A stretch of 64,000 bases of DNA from Isoetes taiwanensis. Lineage: Eukaryota > Streptophyta > Lycopodiopsida > Isoetales > Isoetaceae. The stretch is taken from NCBI GenBank assembly GCA_021234155.1, contig JAJEKV010000039.1, forward strand, positions 11,605,077 to 11,669,076, given 5' to 3'. This document shows positions 33,133-44,770 of the stretch, one piece after another. The notes beneath the pieces were generated by a model, which was given only the letters and a program-made list of their open reading frames with translations, did not search any database and was not told where the DNA came from. The position numbers and the translations under genes are program-made. How positions within the stretch are numbered: position 1 is the stretch's first letter; each line of letters starts with the position of its first letter.

Positions 33133-34026
33133 CGTTACGGCACAGAACCTAGGCAACCAACACGAACATACAAAAAAAAAAAAATCCATCTTGATTGCGC
33201 TAAGCAAGCTAATAGAAGGAGGGAAATGCGTTTTCCATTTTTATTTTTGATCTTGTCCAGACTTTAGCTTATGGGATTTTTTTTATGTAAGTTCTAGCAT
33301 TTTCCTATGGAATTTTTGGTCTAGGGAGTGAATAAAGTCAATAAAGTGACTTGACATAGAGTGAATTTTTGTTCATATAAAGTCAATAAAATGACTTGAC
33401 ATATTCGCAACCACTATAATGGCAATTTCCAACCCCAATGTTTGCGACTAAAAAGCAAAGCAAGGGTCTACTCATTTATACACTTCAAAGAATAATAAAC
33501 ACAACACATATTTCAATTCATCTAGACCCTATCTAAGCATTTACATGCTAGAGACATTATAGCAATTGTGATAGAAAAAAGAAGGGAAAAAAGAAGATGT
33601 ATGCGGCATACCTGATCGACCCGACTATGAGGCAGCAAACAATCGAAAACATCTGCTCAAATTTGCTATCGGCTTCCCTTTTTATATGCCAAGACAACCA
33701 AAGATAAACAGCCACGTAAATCATCTATCCTTATCTATCCTTATCTGATCAAATTTACTCATGATATAAGCCGGATATGTCGTACAGATCATGAACAGAA
33801 CAGATGATAAGGATATCTTATCTATTCATGGCCAACAATCATACACCTGTCTCAAACATAAATTTTCACAAATGATATCAACTTGTACGAAAATCTACTT
33901 ACGAAAATCTACTAGTCACGAGTCTGTTCAATGGAAAATTTGTGAGCCAGATCGTCTTACTGATACTTCAATTCTCTACAATGTCTACAATGATTACAAA
34001 ATCTGCTTGCACCAGGAAACGTACAC

Positions 34027-34192
34027 CTATGGGACAGTGGAATTATTAAAGATTCATCTTCAAGGCCCTTTGATTCTTCCAAAATATCTAAGACATGATA
34101 ATATACCTGAACGCTGTTGGTTACGTGTTCCAGTTCAGCATGCACCCTGGCAAGGCCCAGCAGCACCTTAGCCAGATAAGGACTGTCTTTAC
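34027..34192 (-). pseudogene. TPR-protein exon fragment (kinesin light chain-like)
   Basis: Minus-strand exon with acceptor TTTTTGCATAG and donor GTGTAC. Reads KDSPYLAKVLLGLARVHAEL, then VQVYYHVLDILEESKGLED. This matches the A..L..LA.vya..g.y..A...Y...L.I.E pattern of TPR repeats in plant kinesin-light-chain-like proteins. Only one exon is recognised, so this is a captured fragment, not a gene. Confidence 0.6.
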
Positions 34193-34746
34193 CTATGCAA
34201 AAACAATTCCATAAATGCATTGGCTTCGAGTATTATATGGGAGCAGAACAAAAATTATAACCATAAGCAAACATGTACGTCATGCAATTCCAATACTGTA
34301 ATGTTGGCAACCCTGGAATCTTCTATGCTTCCACATGATACACATACAGCTCATCATTCTGGGTCAGGAATCATACACCTGTTAAAATGGCCTTGAACTA
34401 TCTGAACTAGCAGACACATAGCACAAAATCAACTGTACCCCCATGTGCATGTGAGTGAGGTCACAAAGGAGGTGGTATTTTTCTATTTGTTACCTGGACA
34501 TATTACTGCATAGTCTACGTGTATAGTAATAGGGAATCGTTTACAGAGTCTGGTCCAAGTTTTAGCAGATTCATCACTTATGTTGCAACACAAGTCTAAA
34601 AGATATTGCTCTTGCAAGATGGAGGAGGAAATAAAGTAAAAGGATGACAAAGGAGGTCACTCACAGGAAACAGAAGTTGAATTACCCACATGAAAAAGAG
34701 CGGGCCTAAGAGACTAGTAAAGTCTAATCGAGTTCTTGATTCTTAC

Positions 34747-34823
34747 TTTGGGATTTCCTTAACAAACCATAATGGCAACTGTGCGTCTGGCCCTCGTAAT
34801 GACCTTAAAAAAGCCTGAGCAAC
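34747..34823 (-). pseudogene. Candidate captured exon, unidentified
   Basis: 77 nt between a strong acceptor (TGTTTTGCAG) and donor (GTAAGA) on the minus strand, reading VAQAFLRSLRGPDAQLPLWF. The coding look and both splice signals support an exon; the family is not recognised. Its phase does not fit directly onto the TPR exon. Confidence 0.45.
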
Positions 34824-35136
34824 CTGCAAAACATCCATACGTGTTCAGCAGAAGCAAGGAAAACTGATATGTGACCACCACAGTGGCAGAAAATATTTCT
34901 AATCATGATAATAAACAGTCAAATGGCATCCTATTTCTATACACCGCAAAATAATGCAAGAACTACCAGATTCATGCTTCTTGAAGCCCGAACTAGACCA
35001 GGAGCAGAACCAAAATTGTCATTTCGAAAGGTTGCATTATATTATATGAAATAATGACATTAAGTTTGTCCACAGTCGTGTCTTGAAAATCATATGCTGC
35101 ATTCCATTATAAGATGGTCCATTGTGAATATCCTCA

Positions 35137-35168
<32 letters not shown>
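35137..35168. repeat. (ATAG)8 microsatellite
   Basis: Eight ATAG units within the 3.3-kb insertion. Confidence 0.95.
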
Positions 35169-35169
<1 letters not shown>

Positions 35170-35757
35170 GTCAACCGCATAATATAAAGGATCATTCACG
35201 CACCAGCAGAGATCTCATTAATATATCCTTTTGAATTGCTTTTCTGATAGCCATGATAAGTTTCATCATCTATTATAGCAGAACTGTAGATACAAACAAA
35301 TCCATGATGAACATACGACCATCCATATTTGAAGACCTGGCTGACCAAAAAGGCATTGAATACAAATAGTCAGAGATGCATTCTATACTTGCAACTCAAT
35401 TACATTCTACTATTCTGCTATTCTGCTGACGTTATGCAGATCCCATAGAAGCTTTAAAGCTTCCTTAATACAGTCAAGCTATGAGCATGCTGTTATCAAG
35501 ACAACAGTTTGGATGCCTGGTTACTAAAATTCGATTGTTTAGACAACAATATCATGTTGTACCCTTTGCCTTAAATATTGCATTGCAGATATTTATTTAT
35601 CCTCTTCACAGGTATTCAAGCTGTCATCTTGTGAGGTCCTAGAGTTATCTTTGCCCTTCAAAACATAGGCTGATTATAAACTGTAGAAATATCTGAAGGT
35701 GTGATATGGCACATTGGCTAGTGTAATGACGAACTGCTTTGTGGTTGCTTTTCGCAG

Positions 35758-36190
35758 CTAAACCCACAAAAGAGTCCATTTCAACGCACTTATGCCAATC
35801 AGGTAGTTTATTTGGATCCAAACATTTCTTCTAGATTGGGCATGCTATAATATCTTCTTTTCTGCGAACAGGCTAAACGCTGCAGTGAGATGGCCAGAAA
35901 AATTCATTACTTTAAGAATCAAATGGCCAAAGCAGGAATTTTACTTTTACCAAGGCCTTTTAACACAGAAGGATGTTGATTTAGATGAGCTGGAGGTAAA
36001 GGCCTTACCATGGTTAGAATGGTATGTTTACATTTGGATTTTTAGGTTCATTTCTTTGATCTAGATTTCAAGATAGAACGTATGGTTGCAGATTAAGCTT
36101 GCTGAACTTGAAATGGAGCTGCTGGAAATTGAATCGAACAGTGAGCAGCTAGTGCGGAGTCACAGCGAACTCTCAGAGTTTCAATTATAT
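35758..36190 (+). pseudogene. V-ATPase subunit a fragment (three exons)
   Basis: Plus-strand exons with introns kept: 35758-35802 (LNPQKSPFQRTYANQ, acceptor TTTTCGCAG, donor GTAGTT), 35872-35995 (AKRCSEMARKIHYFKNQMAK .. DVDLDELE, donor GTAAAG) and 36092-36190 (IKLAELEMELLEIESNSEQL .. SHSELSEFQL). These are consecutive segments of the N-terminal cytosolic domain of plant VHA-a, the membrane subunit of the V-ATPase. A frameshift lies inside the second exon (near 35965). Neither the first exons nor the membrane part are present. Lies in the 3.3-kb insertion, opposite to the TPR exon. Confidence 0.8.
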
Positions 36191-36430
36191 AGCCACTGCT
36201 TACAATACATTATACTCTTAAGAAGAATCCTGAAAGTATTATCTTCAAAGTCATGAGCTTTTGTGCAGAATCCAGAAAGATGGTCAAGAGCAGTGCAAGG
36301 CACATAGCCAAGTTGGGAGAAAAACACTTTTAGGACTGTAAGTAGGTTTCATTTAAGAACATTTCAGCAATTTAGTCAGTATGATGCACGAAAATTCTTA
36401 TATGAAAGAATAATTCTTAGAGTTGTCATA

Positions 36431-36476
36431 TAAGACCTGAAATAAGAAATAAGCTGCATTGAATCTAATTATGCAT
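36431..36476. repeat. 46-bp direct repeat, right copy
   Basis: Identical to 33087-33132; see the insertion between them. Confidence 0.9.
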
Positions 36477-36526
36477 GACAAACAGAAAGAAAAGGGAAGC
36501 AAAAAACAGAGGATTTAAAAGTCTAC

Positions 36527-36575
36527 CTGCATGATCTATGATTTGACGTGCAATGTGGGAATTTTTGGGATCAAA
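36527..36575 (-). pseudogene. COMT-like upstream exon
   Basis: Minus strand, reading (SVE)FDPKNSHIARQIIDHAG and then a GT donor at 36526-36525. The next exon (33092) continues with LTSKIKVLDG, as in COMT enzymes, where this segment follows the SAM-binding acidic residue. A pyrimidine-rich tract ending CGAG lies just before TTTGATCC, so the exon may begin at 36575 or slightly upstream. Earlier exons (SAM-binding glycine motif) were not found. Confidence 0.65.
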
Positions 36576-36599
36576 CTCGACAGAGAGAAGCAAGCGGAA

Positions 36600-37367
36600 A
36601 AAAAAGGGGAATTTTTTTTTTGGAGCCAAGCTCTGGCTATGGCGGATCTGAAGCAGGACTTTTGAGCAAGATGGCAGGCCAACAACTCCACCAAATCCTC
36701 CAACTTCGACATTGTCGATTTTGATATCTGATTTTTCACAAAAATAGTCAGAATGATTCTATAAGACGAAATAGTCTGGCCATAGCCACTTATTCGTCCA
36801 GCTCCCATGGCTTTAGGATGCCGGAACAGGACGTAAGAGCAGAATAGACAGACCTGCTCCAAATTAGAAGAGCTCCAAAGTTGATGCCGGTGACCGGTCG
36901 CCCTAGCTTGCGCAGCGGATCCACCTGCCTACCCGAACAGGGCAGAACAGGGCAGCGATTTCATTTTCTCTGGTTTTTTTTTTTTTCCCCCTATTTTTTC
37001 CTTCCGGAAATACGAACCTCGCCCTTGAGCTTTATATATGTTAAGAAATATGTGAAATATCATAATACAATAAAGGACGTTCAAATACCATAATACAATA
37101 AAGGACGGTCATAGCTAATATAAGATTGGCTATCTGAATGCACCAATTCTTATATGCGTTAATTTAAGTCGTCAACATGCTTATCCAGAGGGGATAAAAA
37201 TGCTCGCTTCTCACAAGTTATGTGCCCTTAAAAGACAATATTGAGGAAAAGATAATTGGTGCTTTTGGTATCAAAACTACTTTTATGTTCAGTCATTTTA
37301 GATCATGTATACAAAACGGAATAAGTCTGAACTGCCATCATTTCATAATCATGACATGAGACTAAAA
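36600..37367. other. Stretch without recognised features
   Basis: T-rich and A-rich runs, no domain-bearing frame. May hold further upstream COMT intron sequence. Confidence 0.4.
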
Positions 37368-37519
37368 CACATTAAGTTTCAACCTCCAGCATTTTGAATC
37401 GGCTCATGAAGTTCAAGCAAGTACTTCAAATATTTTCCACAATCACATTAAGTTTGAACCTCCAGCATTTTGAATCGGCTCATGAAGTTCAAGCAAGTAC
37501 TTCAAATATTTTCCACAAT
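37368..37519. repeat. 76-bp tandem duplication
   Basis: Units at 37368-37443 and 37444-37519, nearly identical, starting CACATTAAGTTT and ending TTTTCCACAATC. Confidence 0.9.
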
Positions 37520-37960
37520 CTCAGCAATGTTTTTAATGATTGATACTGTTCTTGTAATTATTGTATTCCATGTTATAAGTTTCCTCAGTGGCATTCTATC
37601 AAAAACATGGCCAGCATTCATTAATCGGCCACAGTATACAGACATGTCAACAATGCTATTTCTATCAAAGACCTGCAGTGTACATCTCGACTTAGAAGCA
37701 CACAAGCCTTTTAACTTACTATAGCATTCTAAATTGCTTCAAACCTTCTTTAGTTTGCATTAGATCAATAAGCGAAAGTGCTTCTTTCCATGCTGCACAT
37801 ACATCGTAATCATTGCGCTCCATGACATGAACATGATATTATTTGAAGGTATTTCTTCAAACAAATTGTGACCACTCTCTATGCTTCAACCTTCGATATA
37901 TATTTGATAGCGATAATGGCTATCAGGTCAACCTTAGTGAAGGGCACCTACCTTATGGGT
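37520..37960 (-). pseudogene. PPR protein fragment
   Basis: Minus-strand reading from about 37850 to 37540: WKEALSLIDLMQTKEGLK, then IVDMSVYCGRLMNAGHVFDR and MPLRKLITWNTII. These are parts of PLS-class pentatricopeptide repeats (organellar RNA-binding proteins). Frames change between the pieces and only about two repeats remain. Confidence 0.65.
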
Positions 37961-40310
37961 GGTTAGGACCTCTAGATCACTTAGAGTGATCAATCCAAGG
38001 GAGAGACAGTGAAACACACTGCCTTTCCCTGAAGAAACTAAAACCAAGTCAGCACGCAAACCAAGTCAGTGGAGCTGGGGCAATATGTTTTCATAAATCT
38101 TTTTAAAGTGTGCTAAAAAAGGTGAGAACAAGAAGTGCAAAATTTTTTAGGCTTTTTGGAGTAGATCCTATAGGGTAAAAATTGAATCAAAGTGGGGTCA
38201 AATAAAAGTCAATAGCAGTTAACAAGGAAACAGTGATCAGAAGAATTAATACAGAATGGGGGATTTATTTAGGATTTTGGCCAACTAGACAAATACTCGG
38301 GATCTTGCAAGAAACTGAAACATTCGAGAAAAATCAAATTTGGATATGGAATTTTTGGATCTGCACTTGTTCTTGCAAAAACAGGTCGTTTTTGCAAGAA
38401 TAGGGATTTTGAAAATGAATTTGGAGATTGGAAGAGTTTCTTTTATGTCTTAAAAAGGTAGATATGCTTGGAAGGATATCCGTGAAGGATATCCAAGGAT
38501 TGAATTTGCACTTTTGCAAAAAATAAGTTCTTATGAAAACAATTTGTAAAACAAACAATCTTCAAGAAAATGTGGATTTTGATGAGAATCGAACATCGTG
38601 AGTCATCAACCCATTCAATATGAAGGTAAAAAAGGACAAAAAAAAAGGTAGTGCTCATTATTGAACATCAAAAGTACTTCACAACATTTCACTGTTTTTT
38701 TAAGTGAAACTCTTTAAAAAAGGCAAAAGATTTGATCAAAGAAGTTATTTAAAAGTAGCGAGAGATCAAAAGAGGATGGACGAGCCTTTGATCATAAAGC
38801 ATATCAAAAATCTGTCAGGAATCGAGGTGTGTGAGTTTGGAAGAGTGCGTAATCAATATCTAGCATAATAACAGGGGATTCCCTTTGTGTTTTGGTACGC
38901 CATTTATTAAGGTTTTCTATGATTTCATTATCATATTCATCTAGGTGTACTAAATAGTTTTTTTGCCATTGATTTTTGATGAGAGGCAAAATCGTATGGT
39001 CGTGATTAAATTTGTCTATATGTGCACAAGCTGGACCAGAGTGTCTTTTCTATTAAGTATTTTATAGAAGGGTTGAAAATTGGCATCCAACCATTGAACC
39101 CTTTCACTTTAGGGCAATAGCGGCAGACCCCCGTTTTGAGCTGGAAGAAAGAGAGACGAGTCCCTTGACTCTTGAAGTTGGTATTTGTGCTAGGAGACTG
39201 CTGGGTAATTTGTCTGTCATAATCTATTTAGTACTGAAACTCCACAATGGTATGTCGCCCAAACTAAGTAAGATGTGTTTGTAGGATGCATCACAAATAG
39301 ATCCTAAGAGCATTTTAATGTCCATTCCCTTCCCTTTATCTGGACATGATTACGGGTTTGGCATCTGTTTAAGGGTTCAAAGACAAAACGTACATACTCC
39401 TGTTTTTTGCCAGTTTTGAACATAACCTCACAGAAGTAGCCACAGAGTTTTGGCGGTACTCTATGCTGAAATTCCGTTTCTTCTAGGCCGTCCTTGTTTG
39501 CCAAGTTTCGAGTTGTTACTTGGATTGCCTCTGTGTGGATAAGTATTAAGATCTAGCATGATAAAAAATTCTTCAATACATTACACATTTTTATTTTTCT
39601 TGTCTTTTAAATCCTTGGCAATATTTTGAAACCACTTATGATTTTTCTTTTCTTGAAAGGTTTTGATATTTTGTTGCGTAACGCTTAATTGAAAAAGATT
39701 CTAAGGTTTTGAGGTGTTGATGAGAAGCTAATCCTATTTATTCATGGAGTTTATTCCTAGTGTGGTGCAATGAGTGGCTTCTTCAAGATGCCCTTCATCT
39801 TAACCTCCAATTACGGTTAAAAATTCCTGTTAAATTCTCTATGAGAAAACCTTAATGTTGTTAAACTTGACAAATCTGAAGCCATTTAGGAGTTAGCAGG
39901 TTCTATGCACATTGCTTGTATATCTTAGTTTTGTCTCTGCACTCTTCTCTACTACCAGGTATTTAAGATATTTTAGCAGTTGCTAGTGGCATTGGTTTTA
40001 TATTGGCCACCAATCAACAGACCTTATGATATTGTTGATGCAAGTTTATGTACCCTGCAATGGAAGGCTTGTTGCATATTTAAGTCTTATGGATTCATAT
40101 ATGATTCTGTTCAAGTTCTGGCCATTTTATGACATTGAGTGTATTTTTATATATTTGAGTGGCCCTTGGTATGCAATGCAAGGAACTGAGGGTGGTTGTT
40201 GTGTTGCAATATTGAAATTATTGAATAGTGAATAAGCTAGGTTAGATATCAATAACATGTTTTGAATATGTCTATAATATCACAGATGGTTATCAATCCC
40301 TACACACACT
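37961..40310. other. Mostly unrecognised; one coding-like minus frame
   Basis: A minus-strand frame near 39540-39304 (ANKDGLEETEFQHRVPPKL, then CGYFCEVMFKTGKKQEYVRF) and another at 38989-38804 have coding-like composition, but no family is recognised and stops separate them. The rest is AT-rich with no clear gene. Confidence 0.4.
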
Positions 40311-40315
40311 AAAAC

Positions 40316-40532
40316 CCCCTTTGATTTGGGTGCATATTCACATGGGGGTTGATGTAGGGCAGCGAGAGCCTCTTCTGTACTAGTATATCAAAACTTGTAT
40401 AAGCATACCCCACAAACGAGGACTATCTATGATCTAGATCGAGGAATAACTTGTAAATATCATGCCCATCTAATAGCTCTCAATACCAGGAGTCACACCT
40501 CCCCATGTGAATATGCACCCAAACCAAAGGGG
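40316..40532. mobile_element. MITE with 32-bp inverted repeats (217 bp)
   Basis: Left arm 40316-40347 (CCCCTTTGATTTGGGTGCAT..CATGGGG) and right arm 40501-40532 are inverted copies with one mismatch in 32. The interior is non-coding. Flanks do not show a clear target duplication, so the superfamily is open. Confidence 0.8.
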
Positions 40533-43500
40533 ATTTCAAGGGAAATTTGATTTTAAGGTGTTGGACGTAATGGTTTGTAGTTTAAGTACGTGTATCTAAC
40601 CTTTTTAGTACTTACCATACCAGACACTATGTACAATATATACGTCATGTTTATGGCCGATATGTATATAAACAGTTTGGCCTAATTTTTGATGTTCGTG
40701 CACAAGGCCCCCCAAAAAAAAATTTGTTACCAGTTTTTCACATTATTTTTTACATGAAAACACTATATAACAATTAATGTAAGTTTGTGGATTAAATTAT
40801 TAAATAACCATGTATTGTTATTCACAATGGTTCAACATCCTAGTTACCAGGACCCAGTGCTCGGGCACCACCTGGAACGGCCCCTGCAACCTCCTCGGGA
40901 GCTGGTGCAGGACAACCGCCACAGGCAGCATAGGGACAGTGTCTTCGACTTGTATCATGGAACTGTAGGGGATTCCCCTGGAAGAAGGGCAGTGGCCTTG
41001 TTGGGATCGCTACAGGTATAGACATCATCTTCTTGCAAGAGACATGGGAATATCGTGGGCATCAGCTGCCGGACATCCCGGGATACCAGTGCTTCTCGCT
41101 CGCTAATGCGCGCCATGGCAAGCGAGGATATGGAGGGGTGGCATGCTACTTCAAAGATGCTATAGCAGCCACGGTCTCGCTCCACAAGGCTGACAGACTT
41201 AACCGCTACCTGTGGGTGAGAATACTGGAGCCTCAGCATCGTCCATTATTTATTGCATGCTGTTATATACCCCATGCAGCCTCTAAGTTCTACCAGGTCC
41301 GTGGAGGCGAATTACGGATGTACAAATGCCTTTGAGAGATCCTCAGATGATGACATAGAGCAATATCGCCAAAGAAGGGCATGTGCTCTTGTTAGGAGAT
41401 TTCAATGCCCGTGACCGCATACCGCGGTCGGTTACCTTCCGTGGAGAGGCCGATTCCGACCCACGGCTTGAAAAATTTGCACCCCAACATGCCGCAGGTC
41501 TCAAGATACCACCAACGCCTTTGGAAGGAGTTGGTCCAACTCTGTCGGGTCTTTGACATGGTAGTGTGCAATGGTATGATCAGATGGCCGCAATCAGGGG
41601 GTTTTACTTGCAAGAGCGATAGACATGATGGTGGAGCTAGCGTGGTAGACTATCTCCTTGCTCCAGTGGTAGGACTTGACATGATCAGCGAGCTCTCAAT
41701 TGGCACACGAACAGGAGATGAGGAGGCTTTGTCGGACCACTATCCACTTTATGTCACTTTGGATTGGGAGCACTCGGTAAGCGCCAATCACGCAGTAGAA
41801 ACCATCGGGGGTTGAGATACATCCCCCACTATCGAAAAAGCAAGCGTAATATGAGTCCAGTGTTGGAACGTGAAACTGCAGGGGATTGATGCCCTTTGCA
41901 TGTTACATGATAGGTGGGAATGGCTTGTAAATGCCTTACTCCACGGCAGCCTAGTGTATGCTTTGCGGCGAGGGATCGCCTTGAATGGACACCGCAGTTC
42001 CCTAGAATCCCCGGTTTGGCCGAAAGTGCAAGGCTCTAAAGACCCAACTTCGCCCGCCCTCGGATCCACAATTGCGGCAGCAGGCCATTCAGGACTATAG
42101 AGCATTCTTGAAATCCAAAAAGCATGCGTACATTGCAGACCATCAGCAGCGCATGTTTGATTTGTTGATGACCGAGCCGAAAGCCTTCTGGCGTAGGGTG
42201 TTGTACAAGAGGCATCAACCACCGGCAATATTACCGTAGACCCGGTGGATGCATCGCTTGGAGGAGCTGTGATGATCCCCGGAGAGGCGGGCCGGGTTCC
42301 AGATCAGGTAGGAGAAATGCTGCAGCTCACGGAGGAAGACATCCAACAGGGCCTTAGACACCTGGCTAATGGCAAAGCGAAGGACTTGCAGGGACTTCAA
42401 GCCGAGTTATTGAAATGGGGTGGGCCAGCTTTGCTAGGGCCTCGGCGGTGATTATTAACGAGGCCATAAGGGAGGGCCTCCCGGAGAGTGGATGGTTAGC
42501 AAGGTCACCCCAATTCATAAGACAAAAACAGGGGATGATTCGGCGAACTACCGCATGATCATGGTGAGCCCATTACCGCAAAGCTTTTTAGCGGTGTGGT
42601 GGAGAAGAAGTTAACTTCGAGGAAGCCGGAGGCGCGGCAGATTGGCCGAGCAGAGGGTTTCACCGCCCACCCCTAATCGACCATATATTCACTCGTAATC
42701 CTTATGGAAGCTACCGCAATGCGCGACGTGACTGTACTCTGTTTCGTAGATTTCAAGACAAAGATATGATACGGTCCCTCGGGACTGTTGTGGCAAAGAT
42801 TTGCGCAGCCGCATGCCCCACAGGACTTACAAAATGTCATCTATAGACTCTATGATGGGATATATCTTTGCATTGCACGCATCGGATCGGCGAAGTTGCT
42901 AGCACCATAGGGGTTAAACGGGGATGTCCATTATCTCCAACGCTCTTTGGTCTCTACATTGACAAGTTGGAGACTTGGATGCAAGAACATGGGGGCGTGT
43001 GGCCCACGGCTACCGAGGCATAAAGATAAGGCAATTGCTCTATGCAGATGATGTAGACTTGCTATCCCATACGCCCGTGAGTATGCAGCAAGCATTTGGA
43101 CGCTCTTAGTGGGTTCGTGGACACAACAGAATGACGGTGAACCGCAGAAAACTAAGCTCCTGGCAAGCCCTCTCCTCGCAAAGATGATATCCCGTGATCT
43201 CTATTACGAGGGACGTAAGGTGGATGTTGTAAGGACCTTCAAGTATCCGGGAATCGACTTTTGCGCTTAGCATGTTATGGGATGACCGTGTGGAAAGACG
43301 GGTCAGCGCGGGATGGAGAGCCCCTGTGATGCTATGCGTAATAGCCGCTGTAATAGACCTATGTGGATGGCACGTAGAGCACACCCGCTCGCAGCACTCG
43401 TTGAAACCGGTATTGTTGTATGGGGTAGAGGTCCGGGGTCCAAGAATTAGCAAGAACACCAGGATAAGCTAGAGAGGGTGCAAAAGGCCTTCTTAACATA

Positions 43501-44242
43501 CTGATCCAGGTATCAAGGACACGGTGCCTTATCGGATTTTGCTATATGAGACCGGGTTCGCCCCCGCAACATTCCGCTATCTTGCAGACATCTTGCATAT
43601 TTCCACAAGGTCACCAAAGATGGATGCACAACGTCTTCCCGAGGGCTTTGTTATTGGCACAAGAGCCACAACGAATCGAAGAGGGTATGGCAGAGCAATC
43701 GCCGGGGGTGGTTCGCAACGCGTGGTCTATAGACTACCGGCCAGATTGTGGCTATGCCTCGATGCCCGGGGACAGGTTGCACACTGAATGAGCGCTTTGC
43801 CACCACTCGTGGGATGCAACCACTCGTGCAAAGCCTAAAAAAGAGCACTACCACACGCAAGTTAATCCAACACCGGAACATGGCCCACACCAAGCATTTG
43901 AAAGCGATATATCTATGAAGAAACGGAGAGCTATTGCCTCCCGTGGAGGACGGGTCCCATCATCTCTAATTGAAACAGTCGTTGGACTACGTGATGGAGG
44001 GCGAGAATCCCCAAGATGAGAGAATATGCCGGTGTTGCCACATGCGCGGTGAGAGGATGAGCACCATGCTCTGCAAGAGTGTCCCGCATATACGCATATC
44101 CGAAAGCAACACATGCTGATCTTAGATGCTCGAGGCACCACGCATCAATTGCCGGGCATCGCCAATGGTTGCACGCCTCGCATCCTACATTTTGCAAGTC
44201 TACGTTAGAGAATCCCTTTACTGGGACAAGGGATCCGGAGAG

Positions 44243-44296
44243 CCTACTACCAGGGTTTTTCCTCCCATGTGGGGGTTTTTTCATCCCAGTAGTAGG
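44243..44296 (+). promoter_or_regulatory. ENE-like U-rich internal-loop hairpin, copy 3
   Basis: Outer stem CCTACTAC (44243-44250) with GTAGTAGG (44289-44296). Then GGG, five U (44256-44260), CCUCCC-AUGU-GGGGG, six U plus CAU (44276-44284), CCC. In one frame ORF2-like coding runs through it. Confidence 0.65.
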
Positions 44297-44369
44297 GACA
44301 CATTGTATAGTAGCATTTGTCTTTTTGGTGTGGTTTTATCTGCTTTGTGTACTGCATGTACCATCTCAT

Positions 44370-44424
44370 AGGTCAAGTTTGGCCTCCGCGGATGTTAAAA
44401 TATACTTCCTTCCTTCCTTCCTTC
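44370..44424 (+). repeat. LINE terminal hairpin and (TTCC)n tail
   Basis: AGGTCAA-GT-TTGGCCT (44370-44385, 7-bp stem with one G-U), CCGCGGATGTTAAAA, then TTCC units. Confidence 0.78.
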
Positions 44425-44599
44425 TAATAGTAGTTCACCATCTTGGTTTTTTATAGTAGTTTGTATATTTTGATTTTTGTACTATGTTCATAACATTGCT
44501 TTATTGATATGTTTTAAGTATGTGGTCTAGTTACTAATGTATAAATCATTAATAATTTTGGCTTTATTTGTGTAGCTTAAAGTGGTTTTCTAAGTTATG

Positions 44600-44770
44600 T
44601 ATTTTGTTTTGGTATGTTATGGGAGATGTTATTATTATTTTTTTGGTTCGAAAAATAAATAAAAATTTAACAAGGTGCTGCGCACAGAGGGTTGCCTTCC
44701 ATGGCCAGAGGGTGAAGTGGCTTAACTCCTCCTGCTTTTGGGCCTTTATGAATAACCATGTTACTCGTGT
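44600..44770. repeat. Dispersed repeat family R fragment 1
   Basis: TTGTTTTGGTATGTTATGGGAGATGTT-type sequence and the segment AACAAGGTGCTGCGCACAGA.. through GTGAAGTGGCTTAA. The second segment recurs inverted at 52455-52515 and the first recurs at 54778-54810. Confidence 0.65.

Larger units (their letters stand above)
33133..36430. other. 3.3-kb insertion at COMT intron-exon border carrying gene fragments
   Basis: Lies between two identical 46-bp direct repeats. Without it, the COMT intron would be 90 nt (36437-36526) with a GTAGAC donor and CAG acceptor. It contains exon fragments with splice signals from at least two other genes on both strands, a (GATA)n tract and AT-rich filler. No terminal inverted repeats. 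Retained introns rule out a cDNA origin. Confidence 0.7.
40846..44424 (+). mobile_element. LINE family B copy (LINE C), decayed
   Basis: Starts with a Pro/Ala/Gly-rich ORF1 end (SARAPPGTAPATSSGAGAGQ, stop TAG near 40930). ORF2 follows: LVSWNCRG (about 40950), IIFLQETWEYRGHQLPDIPG, RHGKRGYGGVACYFKD, LLGDFN (near 41390) and SVVDYLLAP (41637-41665). RT: LANGKAKDLQGLQAELLKWG (about 42365-42425), GVKRGCPLSPTLFGLYID (about 42910-42965) and YADD at 43041-43052. Frameshifts throughout. Ends with the ENE-like hairpin (44243-44296), terminal hairpin (44370-44385), GTTAAAA and (TTCC)n (44406-44424). Confidence 0.85.

Noticed and set aside
33957-34220. 87-residue frame as a complete small gene
   Set aside because: Only the part between splice signals (34027-34192) has TPR similarity; the rest is intron.
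36536-36862. 108-residue minus-strand frame
   Set aside because: Overlaps the COMT exon in another frame and has no recognised domain.
42036-42228. Minus-strand frames inside LINE C
   Set aside because: Antisense shadows of the decayed ORF2.
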